A stretch of DNA of 9,196 nucleotides, taken from Methanoregula sp. GTDB taxonomy: Archaea; Halobacteriota; Methanomicrobia; Methanomicrobiales; Methanospirillaceae. The DNA is taken from the NCBI GenBank assembly GCA_026394635.1, contig JAPKXV010000011.1, positions 1 to 9,196 on the forward strand. Direction: 5' to 3'. Position 1 is the first letter of the stretch, and the number at the start of each line of letters is the position of its first letter. The notes under the pieces are model-generated. The model saw nothing but the letters and a program-made list of their open reading frames with translations. It had not been told where the DNA came from and searched no databases. Of this stretch, positions 1 through 7,060 are shown one piece after another. A program made the translations under genes and the position numbers.

Positions 1-2
1 CG

Positions 3-1131
3 GTGGTTACGACAGCAGTTGCCCGTGGAGACCTGTCCCAGAAGATCACTGTTGATGTTGAAGGAGAGATCCTGCAACTTAAGAACACGATCAATACGAT
101 GGTCGACCAGCTGAGCACGTTTGCGTCAGAAGTTACGCGTGTTGCCCGTGAAGTCGGGACAGAAGGCAAACTCGGCGGGCAGGCGAATGTGCCGGGCGTC
201 GCCGGGACATGGAAGGAACTGACCGATAATGTGAATATGCTTGCCGGGAACCTGACAAGCCAGGTGAGAAACATCGCGGTGGTTACTACTGCTGTCGCAA
301 AAGGGGATCTCAACCAGAAGATCACCGTTGAAGCCAAAGGCGAAATTTTAGAACTCAAGAACACCATCAACACGATGGTCGATCAGCTGAGCACGTTTGC
401 GTCAGAAGTTACCCGTGTCGCCCGTGAAGTTGGTACTGAAGGGAAACTTGGCGGACAGGCAGCTGTGCCAGGTGTCGGCGGTACCTGGAAGGAACTGACA
501 GATAATGTCAATGCAATGGCAGGGAACCTGACAAGCCAGGTGAGAAACATCGCAAATGTGACCACGGCTGTCGCAAAAGGGGATCTTAACCAGAAGATCA
601 CCGTTGAAGCCAAAGGCGAAATTTTGGAACTCAAAAACACGATCAACACGATGGTCGACCAGCTTTCCACGTTTGCGTCAGAAGTTACCCGTGTCGCCCG
701 GGAAGTCGGAACAGAAGGAAAACTTGGCGGGCAGGCGAATGTTGCAGGTGTTGGAGGTACCTGGAAAGAACTGACCGACAATGTCAATGCGATGGCAGGA
801 AACCTGACAAGCCAGGTGAGAAACATCGCAAATGTGACGACGGCTGTCGCAAAAGGCGACCTCAACCAGAAGATCACAGTCGAAGCCAAAGGCGAAATTT
901 TAGAACTCAAGAAAAGGCGAAATTTTAGAACTCAAGAACACTATCAACACGATGGTCGACCAGCTTTCCACGTTTGCGTCAGAAGTTACCCGTGTCGCCC
1001 GGGAAGTCGGAACGGAAGGGAAACTCGGCGGACAGGCGAACGTCGTAGGAGTTGGAGGTACCTGGAAGGAACTGACCGACAATGTCAATGCGATGGCAGG
1101 AAACCTGACAAGCCAGGTTAGAAACATTGCG
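3..1131 (+). repeat. Four tandem 276-bp double-HAMP repeat units
   Basis: Units begin at 3, 279, 555 and 831, exactly 276 bp (92 codons) apart. The fourth is lengthened to 301 bp by the 25-bp duplication, and a fifth unit starts at 1132 but diverges after about 30 codons. Each unit reads roughly VTTAVAKGDLNQKI, then a segment ending STFASEVTRVAREVG, then GGTWKELTDNVN and GNLTSQVRNIA. This fits two successive HAMP folds per unit (two parallel helices joined by a connector). Units 2 to 4 are nearly identical at the DNA level, including the third codon positions in long stretches, while unit 1 is more divergent. Such arrays are known from fungal group III (Nik1-type) kinases and some bacterial kinases, where HAMP chains relay signals along a rod. 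Near-identity suggests recent expansion or gene conversion. Confidence 0.92.
888..937 (+). repeat. Perfect 25-bp tandem duplication causing a frameshift
   Basis: Bases 888-912 and 913-937 are identical 25-mers encoding the KGEILELK segment of the HAMP unit. The same 25-mer occurs once at 336-360, exactly two units (552 bp) earlier, without duplication. Because 25 is not a multiple of three, the frame moves and the protein changes from normal HAMP sequence to KKRRNFRTQEHYQ and then a stop at 1119-1121. The correct HAMP sequence resumes at once in the other frame (NTINTMVDQLSTF). Slippage during replication would make such a lesion; loss of one copy would restore the frame. Confidence 0.95.
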
Positions 1132-2019
1132 GTTGTTACAACAGCAGTTGCAAAAGGCGATCTCTCCCAGAAGATCACGGTCGAAGCCAAAGGCGAAATT
1201 TTAGAACTTAAAAACACCATCAACGGCATGGTGGACAACCTCAACACGATGGTCGGGGATATCAACCGTGTGATGCTCCTCGTCGGTGATGGTAAGCTGA
1301 CTGACCTGATCAAAGCCAAGGCATCCGGTGAATTCTCGTCCATGGTCAACGGTATTAACGGCACGATCAAGAGCCTGCGGTCAATTGTCGCTGACTTAAC
1401 AGAAGCCGGTATCAATATCGGCGGAGTTTCGCAGACTGTGCTGAGTGCGGGTCAGGAGATGAATGCGATGGTGACGCAACTCACCTCATCAGTCGTGCAG
1501 ATTGCCGATGGTGCAAAAGCCCAGGCGCAGCAGATCAGTCAGGCATCAAAGGAGAGTGAGGGCGTCGGGGTCATTGCCACGAACACGATGGAGCGTGCAG
1601 GGTCCATGAACCAGATGTCAGACCTTGCCAGCAATTCTGCAGCGCTTGGCACAAAGGCGATGGAAGAGACGATTAAAAACACGGAACTGATGCTCCAGGG
1701 CTCAACGAACTCGGTGTCAAGCATTGAATCGCTCAGTAAGAGTAGCGAGCAGATCCAGGAAATTGTCGACCTTATCCGTGATATTGCCACCCAGACAAAT
1801 ATTCTAGCCATCAACGCAGCCATTGAAGCCGTCCGTGCAGGCAAACACGGCAAAGGATTTGCCGTTGTCGCCGAAGAAGTAAAAACCCTTTCTGCGGACA
1901 GTAAAACGCAGGCAAAGCAGATCTCTAACCTCGTGAAATCTCTCCAGAAGGAGGTCGAGCATACGGTGGTGACCATCAAAACAATCGCAGAAAATGTGGA
2001 GATCGGGAAAACCTCTATC

Positions 2020-2022
2020 TAA
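2020..2022 (+). other. In-frame TAA nonsense codon in the MCP signalling domain
   Basis: The frame reads GKTSI, TAA, QTSDAFKEIRHAIEG and carries on without a shift to the natural end at 2334. The downstream 103 codons have the alternating coiled-coil character of an MCP C-terminal helix, so the TAA sits inside a former gene. A single CAA to TAA change is the simplest origin. The stop is ochre, so amber-specific pyrrolysine decoding does not explain it. The next codon, CAG, recalls the CAR of known leaky stop contexts, but the following codon does not match. Confidence 0.9.
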
Positions 2023-2402
2023 CAGACGTCCGATGCCTTCAAAGAGATCAGGCATGCCATTGAAGGGGTGTCAAAAAATTCAAAGGAAATTTCTTCGGTT
2101 ACGTCTGACCAGAAGAAGAGTATCGATGCAATCTCTGTCAGCCTCGATAAGATCAGCGGCATTGCAACCGATACCTCCTCAAGCAGCAACCAGGTGGCAG
2201 GAAGTGCCAAGGGGCTCGCCGGGAAGATGCAGGAACTCACATCCACCGCATCAACGCTTGCAGGATTTTCTACAACCCTGCAGCAAAAAGTCGGAAAGTT
2301 TAAACTGAACAAAGCGATGGCAGCCGATGAATAACGGGGATTTAACATGAGATCTCGCAGATATGAACACTGGGGCGCAATCCCGGTACCGGAAAAGGGA
2401 GT

Positions 2403-2409
2403 GAGGTGA
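2403..2409 (+). promoter_or_regulatory. Ribosome binding site of cheW
   Basis: GAGGTGA followed by GATC and the ATG at 2414 is close to the GGAGGTGATC complement of the archaeal 16S rRNA 3' end. It fixes the cheW start. No convincing TATA box was seen in the 79-bp gap before cheW, so cheW is probably transcribed from upstream. Confidence 0.7.
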
Positions 2410-2413
2410 GATC

Positions 2414-3097
2414 ATGGCAGACATAGACATGATCGATGAATTTGGCGATGAAGAGGTTGAGACCGACCAGTACCTTGTTTTCAACATAGAAACGGAAAAT
2501 TACGGTATCCAGGCAATACGGGTCCTTGAGATCGCACAGCCGTTAAAAACGACCGATGTCCCTGAAGCCCCTGACTACGTTGAGGGTATTATCAACCTCA
2601 GGGGGAAACTGGCAACGGTCATTAATTTTCGGAAAAAGTTTGGCTTTCCCGAAAAGCCAAAAGATGAAGATACCCGCGTTATTATTGTGGAACAGCACGG
2701 GTTTCCAATCGGTATCATCGTCGATTATGTGGATGAGGTTATTAAAATCCCTGATTCATTTATCCACAAAATGCCCCCCGGGGCGATGACTGCCCATTCC
2801 CAGCGGTATATCCGGGGCTTGGGGCTGATGGAGAACAAGCTCAGTATCATCCTGGATGTCGATGCGATCCTGGACGATATCGATACAAAGGAAGCCGAAG
2901 CGTTTATCGGCACTATCAATCATATCCAGAACCTGGATGTGTCAGCCATTCCAGCCAAGGACCAGCCACCACCTCCTGCACAAAAGGAGACCGTGGAGCA
3001 GCTGGTTCAGGAACAGGCTCCGGGAAAATCCACGCCGGTTACTGATAAAAAAGTGGCACAAGCAAAGAAAAGAACATCGAGAAAAAAGGAGTTATAG
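2414..3097 (+). CDS. cheW: Chemotaxis coupling protein CheW with extended C-terminal tail
   Basis: This is the cytoplasmic adaptor that links receptors to CheA. The protein has 227 residues. After an acidic start of about 16 residues, residues 17-155 form the CheW beta-barrel domain: QYLVFNIETENYGI, then IRVLEI, the conserved YVEGIINLRGK (Arg63) and the IIVDYVDEVIKIP segment. CheW proteins are usually 150-170 residues; here a tail of about 60 residues follows, with a PPPP run, a KETVEQLVQEQ stretch and a very basic end (KKVAQAKKRTSRKKEL). The tail looks disordered and its role is unknown; it might bind membrane, nucleic acid or array partners. The start at ATG 2414 is supported by the strong ribosome site. 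The gene ends with TAG 3 bp before cheY. Confidence 0.95.
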   Translation: MADIDMIDEFGDEEVETDQYLVFNIETENYGIQAIRVLEIAQPLKTTDVPEAPDYVEGIINLRGKLATVINFRKKFGFPEKPKDEDTRVIIVEQHGFPIGIIVDYVDEVIKIPDSFIHKMPPGAMTAHSQRYIRGLGLMENKLSIILDVDAILDDIDTKEAEAFIGTINHIQNLDVSAIPAKDQPPPPAQKETVEQLVQEQAPGKSTPVTDKKVAQAKKRTSRKKEL

Positions 3098-3100
3098 AAA

Positions 3101-3466
3101 ATGACGACAGTACTTATTGTTGATGATGCAAGTTTCATGCGGGGATCGCTCAAGTTTATCATCGAAACTGCAGGATATACGGTGGTTGGTGAGGCAAAAG
3201 AGGGCAAAGAAGCGGTCGAGATCTATAAAAAAATCAAACCCGATGTGGTGACGCTCGATATCCTGATGGATGGCATGGACGGGATGACTGCATTAGCGAA
3301 CATCAAAAAACTGAACCCGGCAGCAAAGGTCATCATGATAACGGCGCTCGGGCAGGAAGAGAAGCAGAACGAAGCCCGTGCGCTGGGGGCAAACGGATAT
3401 ATCAGGAAACCGTTCAAACAGGACGAGATCGTCAAGGAGTTAAAACGGGTCGTTGGCAGTAAATGA
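3101..3466 (+). CDS. cheY: Chemotaxis response regulator CheY
   Basis: This is a 121-residue single-domain receiver that accepts phosphate from CheA and signals to the motor; in archaea this usually goes through CheF to the archaellum. All functional residues are visible: acidic pair Asp8-Asp9, phosphoacceptor Asp53 (VVTLDILMDGMDG), Thr81 (MITAL) and Lys103 (IRKPF). The usual Met-Pro after the phosphorylation site is Met-Asp (Asp57) here. AAGGAG at 3086-3091, inside the end of cheW, serves the ATG at 3101. With no output domain, and placed between cheW and cheB, it is the CheY of this system and the likely substrate of the three CheC phosphatases downstream. Confidence 0.96.
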   Translation: MTTVLIVDDASFMRGSLKFIIETAGYTVVGEAKEGKEAVEIYKKIKPDVVTLDILMDGMDGMTALANIKKLNPAAKVIMITALGQEEKQNEARALGANGYIRKPFKQDEIVKELKRVVGSK

Positions 3467-3494
3467 GGACAGGAGACGACAGATCAGAGCGCTC

Positions 3495-4526
3495 ATGATA
3501 CGTGTCTTGATCGTTGACGATTCAAGTTTCATGCGGAAATCCTTAACACATATCCTTGAATCGGATCCGGCGATAGAAGTGGCAGCGACAGCTGAAAACG
3601 GGGAGTTGGCAGTAACGATAACAAAAGAGATCAAGCCGGATGTCATCCTTCTGGATATCGAAATGCCGGTGATGGACGGGCTGACTGCGCTTACCCATAT
3701 CATGACAGAATGCCCGACTCCTGTTGTGATGATCAGTGCACTCAACAAGCGGGATGCAACACTTGCCATCAGATCCCTTGAATACGGTGCGGTGGATTTC
3801 ATCCCCAAACCATCCGGGGAGATCTCGTACGATATTGAGACTGTCGCCCAAGAAATCCGAAATAAAGTCCGTGCGGCAGTAGCGAGCACTGTTGTACAGC
3901 TTCCGCTCACCATTCCGGACACTTCGTCTATTCACCCGAAAAGGAAAAATCGAGAGAAAAAAGAGATCGTTGTTATCGGGGCTTCAACCGGGGGTCCGAA
4001 AGCCATAATAAAAATCCTGTCAGACTTCCCGGACAGGATCTCCCCGGCAGTCCTTATTGTGCAGCACATGGACCAGCCGTTCCTTCTCACATTTGTCGAA
4101 CGGCTCCAGTCAAAGACCCCTATTAGTGTAACCCTCGCTCTGGACGGTGAGATCATACAGCCCGGGCACTGCTATGTTGCGCCGGGGGGGTGCAACACCA
4201 TCATCGTTCAGGCAGGATTGGACAGGATGATCGCGTTACAGCCAAAGACCACCGAATCAGCGCTCACACCGTCCATTGACCGGGCGATGACATCTGCTGC
4301 TGCCGAATATAACGGGAAGGCACTCGGCGTCCTCTTAACGGGGATGGGGTCAGACGGAGCATCCGGTATGAACGCGATAAAAGATGCCGGGGGTTCAACG
4401 CTCGCAGAAGACCCGTCAACGTGCGTGATATCCGGGATGCCCAAAGCCGCCATCGACCTCGGGTGCGTGGATGCAATTGTACCGCTGCCCGCTATTGCCT
4501 TTACAATACTGGGGATGGTGGGATGA
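3495..4526 (+). CDS. cheB: Receptor methylesterase/deamidase CheB
   Basis: CheB removes methyl groups from receptor glutamates and can deamidate glutamines; phosphorylation by CheA activates it. The 343-residue product has a receiver at residues 1-120 (Asp8, Asp9, phosphoacceptor Asp54 in LLDIEMPVMDG, Lys105 in FIPKP). A linker of about 35 residues follows, then the esterase domain with catalytic Ser164 (GASTGGP), His191 (VQHMD) and Asp287 (TGMGSDGASG). The length is normal. I chose ATG 3495 because MIRVLIVDDSSFMR aligns with the standard CheB start. A frame extension to TTG 3453 overlaps cheY and adds a charged stretch unlike the family. The only good ribosome site (AGGAG, 3471-3475) is 19 nt from this ATG, so initiation may depend on translation of cheY. 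Confidence 0.94.
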   Translation: MIRVLIVDDSSFMRKSLTHILESDPAIEVAATAENGELAVTITKEIKPDVILLDIEMPVMDGLTALTHIMTECPTPVVMISALNKRDATLAIRSLEYGAVDFIPKPSGEISYDIETVAQEIRNKVRAAVASTVVQLPLTIPDTSSIHPKRKNREKKEIVVIGASTGGPKAIIKILSDFPDRISPAVLIVQHMDQPFLLTFVERLQSKTPISVTLALDGEIIQPGHCYVAPGGCNTIIVQAGLDRMIALQPKTTESALTPSIDRAMTSAAAEYNGKALGVLLTGMGSDGASGMNAIKDAGGSTLAEDPSTCVISGMPKAAIDLGCVDAIVPLPAIAFTILGMVG

Positions 4527-4573
4527 ACCGGCAGAACACGAGATCCTGCCGGGTGGATGTGGATGCACGATCT

Positions 4574-4578
4574 GGAGG
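4574..4578 (+). promoter_or_regulatory. Ribosome binding site deciding the cheA start
   Basis: GGAGG lies 5 nt before the ATG at 4584. The in-frame ATG codons at 4557 and 4563 come before this site and have no comparable one, so 4584 (MADDDKIDLSMF) is preferred. Confidence 0.75.
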
Positions 4579-4583
4579 ATGTC

Positions 4584-6236
4584 ATGGCAGACGATGACAA
4601 AATCGATCTCTCCATGTTCCTTCCGGATTACCTCAATGATTCAAAGGAAGGGTTCCAGAAGGCGAATTCTGCCCTCCTCGATCTTGAGAAAGGCACAGGC
4701 GGACCCGACCAGTTAAATGTCATTTTCCGGGTTGTACATACCTTAAAAAGTTCCTCGACAATGCTGAAATTTTCAGACATTGCGGATTTTGCCCACGCAA
4801 GTGAGGAACTGCTTGACCGCATGCGAAAGAACGAGGTTTTAGTCAGTGAAGAATCGCTGACCCTTCTCTTTGAGATCATCGATACCCTTGAAGAGATGGT
4901 CAGGTACCGGGCAACGGGCGCACAGCCCACAATCAAGTACCAGGAAACGTTGCAGAAGATCGAAACCCTGGGAAAAACCGTGCAGGAAAAACCCCAAAAA
5001 CCAATAATTGCGATAAAAGGAACCGGGGAGACTATTCTTCCGGTGATCGAAAAAGCAAAGACAGTACGGGTAAATGTCGACGTGCTTGACTCGTTATTCA
5101 ACCTTGTCGGGGAGCTTATCATCACAAAAAACCGGATTGACACGCTTCTTTCCGGTCACGCGGACAAGGAATTAAAGAGTGCATTGACAACAATGGCACA
5201 GATCATTAACGAAGTACAGGAAGATGTCTCTGCTGCCCGTCTTGTCCCTGCTGAAGAGGTCTTCCAGAAATTTCCACGGATGGTGCATGACCTTGCACGG
5301 AATGCACAAAAAGAGATTGATTTTATCGTAAAAGGCAGTGAGATCGAGCTTGACAAGTCGTTACTTGATGCCATCGGCGAACCCCTGATCCACCTTCTCC
5401 GTAATGCCGTCGATCACGGCATTGAAAGCCAGAAAATCCGGGAGAAGGAGAAGAAGGCAAAGAAAGGGACTATCACCCTTGAAGCGCAACGCACCGAGGA
5501 TTTCATCACTATCAGCGTTGAGGACGATGGCGGCGGTATTGATTATGAATATTTAAAGCAGGTTTTTTTAAAAAAAGGGCTTATCCCCCCGGAAAAAGCC
5601 GGGACTATGACAGCGGATGATATCATGGGCTGCCTGTTTAAACCGGGTTTTACCAGTGCACAAAGCGTGACCGGAGTTTCAGGGCGGGGTGTTGGCTTGA
5701 ACATTGTGGAGACCTCGGTCAAACAGCTCGGCGGCACGATTGAGATCGCATCAAAAATTAAAAAAGGCACCCGGTTCACGCTGAAATTCCCGCTCTCCAC
5801 TACCATCATGCAGACCTTACTGGTGGGGTTAGGAGACCGGATCTTTGCCATTCCTGCCGGCATCGTCGTTGAAACGTTCAGGATCAGTACAGATGAAATT
5901 AAAGAACTTCCCGAAGGCAGGGTCCTCATCCGGGGGGAGCATATCTATCCCTACGAGTCCTTAGGCGCCCTCTTAAACCTTCCGGAACCGGAGGACAGGC
6001 AAGAGATTATCATCGTGATCATTGCAAAAGGGGAAAATTATATCGCCCTTGGTGTAGATGAACTGGTTGACCAGACAGAAACGATCATCAAACCTTTTGA
6101 TCCCATTGCCCAGAAATTCAAGGGATTCTCCGGGGGAACTATCCTTGGGGACGGCAGGGTTGTCCTCCTTCTGGATATTTCCAGCATCGCAGGGTTTGAA
6201 TATTACCAGAAGAGTGGGGAGAGTTATGAAAGATAA
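4584..6236 (+). CDS. cheA: Chemotaxis histidine kinase CheA, short form apparently without P2
   Basis: CheA autophosphorylates and passes phosphate to CheY and CheB. The 550-residue product has a P1 Hpt domain (about 1-105; phosphohistidine His52 in RVVHTLKSSS). A low-complexity linker follows (about 106-160), then P3 dimerisation (about 161-225, VLDSLFNLVGELIITKNRI). The P4 ATPase domain (about 226-405) has an N box with Asn274 (HLLRNAVDHGIE), a G1 box DDGGG at 314-318 and a G2 box GRGVGL at 367-372. The P5 CheW-like domain spans about 409-550. No room remains for a P2 domain between P1 and P3; CheA proteins with P2 commonly run to 650 residues or more. Kinase motifs are intact, so activity is expected. 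The end overlaps the first cheC by 11 bp, implying translational coupling. Confidence 0.96.
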   Translation: MADDDKIDLSMFLPDYLNDSKEGFQKANSALLDLEKGTGGPDQLNVIFRVVHTLKSSSTMLKFSDIADFAHASEELLDRMRKNEVLVSEESLTLLFEIIDTLEEMVRYRATGAQPTIKYQETLQKIETLGKTVQEKPQKPIIAIKGTGETILPVIEKAKTVRVNVDVLDSLFNLVGELIITKNRIDTLLSGHADKELKSALTTMAQIINEVQEDVSAARLVPAEEVFQKFPRMVHDLARNAQKEIDFIVKGSEIELDKSLLDAIGEPLIHLLRNAVDHGIESQKIREKEKKAKKGTITLEAQRTEDFITISVEDDGGGIDYEYLKQVFLKKGLIPPEKAGTMTADDIMGCLFKPGFTSAQSVTGVSGRGVGLNIVETSVKQLGGTIEIASKIKKGTRFTLKFPLSTTIMQTLLVGLGDRIFAIPAGIVVETFRISTDEIKELPEGRVLIRGEHIYPYESLGALLNLPEPEDRQEIIIVIIAKGENYIALGVDELVDQTETIIKPFDPIAQKFKGFSGGTILGDGRVVLLLDISSIAGFEYYQKSGESYER

Positions 6237-6876
6237 AAAAATCGAATTCACTGAAGAACAACTGGATTACATTCGTGAGGTAATGAATATCGGTGCCGGC
6301 AATGCAGGAACCGCACTGGAACAGATGATCGGGTTCAAAACCGAGGTGTCGATCCCGGTGGTAAAAAGTTACCGGCACGTTGATATTCTGGTGATGTATC
6401 AGCATATTGGGGAGTCCACCAATTTAGTTACCGCCGTACTTATGAACCTTGTCGGGCAGGTAACCGGAAAGATTGTCTTTGTTGTTCCGGATAAAAACCT
6501 GGCACTACTAACCTCGTCGATAGAAAAAATGATTACGGGCAGGAAAAAGGTGACAAAGGATCTGGATCTTTCCGTCGTTGCCGAGATCGGTAATATCCTC
6601 GCCGGCACGTACCTGACCTCCCTTCATGAGTTCTGTTCGCTGAATATCTATCATTCCATCCCGAAAACACACAATGAACCATTAAAAAACTTGTTATTGG
6701 AACTGTTCCCGAAAGACGATGCAAAAAATGCCAAACTCATCCTTGTCTTCAATCAACTCATCACCGTAGCAGACCAGGTGATTGCTACCTATATCCTGCT
6801 GGTGCCGGATAATGGTTCAATGGAACGGATTGCACAATCCGTACGGCAGGCAAAGGACAAATTATCGTGTCCATAA
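6226..6876 (+). CDS. cheC: CheY-P phosphatase CheC, copy 1
   Basis: CheC dephosphorylates CheY-P and, in systems with CheD, binds CheD to set the level of receptor modification. The product is 216 residues. Both active-site motifs are present: Glu18/Asn21 (REVMNIGAGNAGTAL) and Glu120/Asn123 (SVVAEIGNILAGTYL), the ExxN pairs of the CheC/FliY/CheX family. The ATG at 6226 lies inside the end of cheA (TAA 6234-6236), with GGAG at 6218-6221. A longer frame reaching back to 6058 is only cheA overlap. The protein closely matches copy 2 along its whole length, with long shared DNA stretches, so the two are recent duplicates. It has no receiver, membrane segment or FliN-like domain. Confidence 0.95.
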   Translation: MKDKKIEFTEEQLDYIREVMNIGAGNAGTALEQMIGFKTEVSIPVVKSYRHVDILVMYQHIGESTNLVTAVLMNLVGQVTGKIVFVVPDKNLALLTSSIEKMITGRKKVTKDLDLSVVAEIGNILAGTYLTSLHEFCSLNIYHSIPKTHNEPLKNLLLELFPKDDAKNAKLILVFNQLITVADQVIATYILLVPDNGSMERIAQSVRQAKDKLSCP

Positions 6877-6915
6877 GACCATCACGGAAAATGCACGAAT
6901 GAACGGTGAACACGC
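6877..6915 (+). repeat. Downstream flank of cheC copy 1, repeated after copy 2
   Basis: The 39 bases after the cheC-1 stop match the 39 bases after the cheC-2 stop (7712-7750) at 33 positions by eye, starting with the shared GACCATCACGG. The match fades after the ACACGC motif. This marks the duplicated DNA block as cheC plus its downstream flank. Confidence 0.8.
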
Positions 6916-6987
6916 GGGCAAAAATAATTCCCCCTACCAGAAACTTCGGGGAAAAGGCAGGATGCGGCACACGGTTTTTACTGGCAT

Positions 6988-7044
6988 ACCGGGAAAAAAC
7001 CCTTCATATCCCGGTCATTGATCACAAAGACCAAAACCGGGATA
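6988..7044 (+). promoter_or_regulatory. Overlapping alternative stem-loops upstream of cheC copy 2
   Basis: TATCCCGGT (7007-7015) is a perfect inverted match to ACCGGGATA (7036-7044): a 9-bp stem with a 20-nt loop, ending 3 nt before the ribosome site TGAGGAG (7048-7054). ACCGGGA also occurs at 6988-6994 and can pair with TCCCGGT (7009-7015) as a 7-bp stem with a 14-nt loop. The two stems share an arm and exclude each other. That layout could control cheC-2 translation or could be an RNA processing site; no regulator or ligand can be named. Confidence 0.4.
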
Positions 7045-7060
7045 CCATGAGGAGATTTTC

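Larger units (their letters stand above)
1..2334 (+). pseudogene. Poly-HAMP methyl-accepting chemotaxis protein, 5'-truncated by window and doubly disrupted
   Basis: This is a chemoreceptor: a signal transducer that controls CheA through CheW. The reading frame enters at base 3 with its start upstream of the window. It shows four full 92-residue double-HAMP units and a fifth partial unit (from 1132), then a long coiled-coil MCP signalling domain. The hairpin tip is near 1798-1860 (ILAINAAIEAVRAGKHGKGF), and the gene ends with TAA at 2332-2334. No membrane segment is seen in this part; any sensor and membrane region lies upstream. Two lesions break it. A 25-bp tandem duplication (888-937) shifts the frame, so the upstream frame runs into TAG at 1119-1121. 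An in-frame TAA (2020-2022) cuts off the last 103 codons, which otherwise continue in the same frame with normal MCP sequence. Removing 25 bp and reading through TAA gives at least 768 residues. I infer a decayed gene, unless one or both lesions are sequencing or assembly errors. Family assignment is very secure. Confidence 0.9.

Noticed and set aside
3..1131. CRISPR array suggested by regular repeats
   Set aside because: The repeats are 276 bp, coding and contiguous, with no short repeat-spacer pattern.
383..1415. Long minus-strand open frames of 171-175 codons across the HAMP repeats
   Set aside because: They are antisense shadows of the repeats: they repeat with the same 276-bp period and have serine/proline-rich sequence unlike a real protein.
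952..2022. A separate receptor gene starting at ATG 952
   Set aside because: No ribosome site precedes it and it starts in the middle of a HAMP unit; it is the post-frameshift half of the same receptor gene.
2020..2022. Pyrrolysine-type recoding of the internal stop
   Set aside because: The codon is TAA, not TAG; cheW and cheD do use TAG as their normal stops.
2068..2334. A separate 88-codon gene from GTG 2068
   Set aside because: It is in the same frame as the receptor and is its C-terminal helix after the TAA; no start signal supports it.
4523..4597. A 24-codon frame overlapping the cheB stop (ATGA)
   Set aside because: It runs into the start of cheA in another frame and has no recognisable sequence; chance is likely.
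6899..7021. A 40-codon frame in the spacer before cheC copy 2
   Set aside because: It has no clear ribosome site. The homologous spacer 7734-7766 keeps only the first codons and then stops, so the likeness comes from duplicated DNA.
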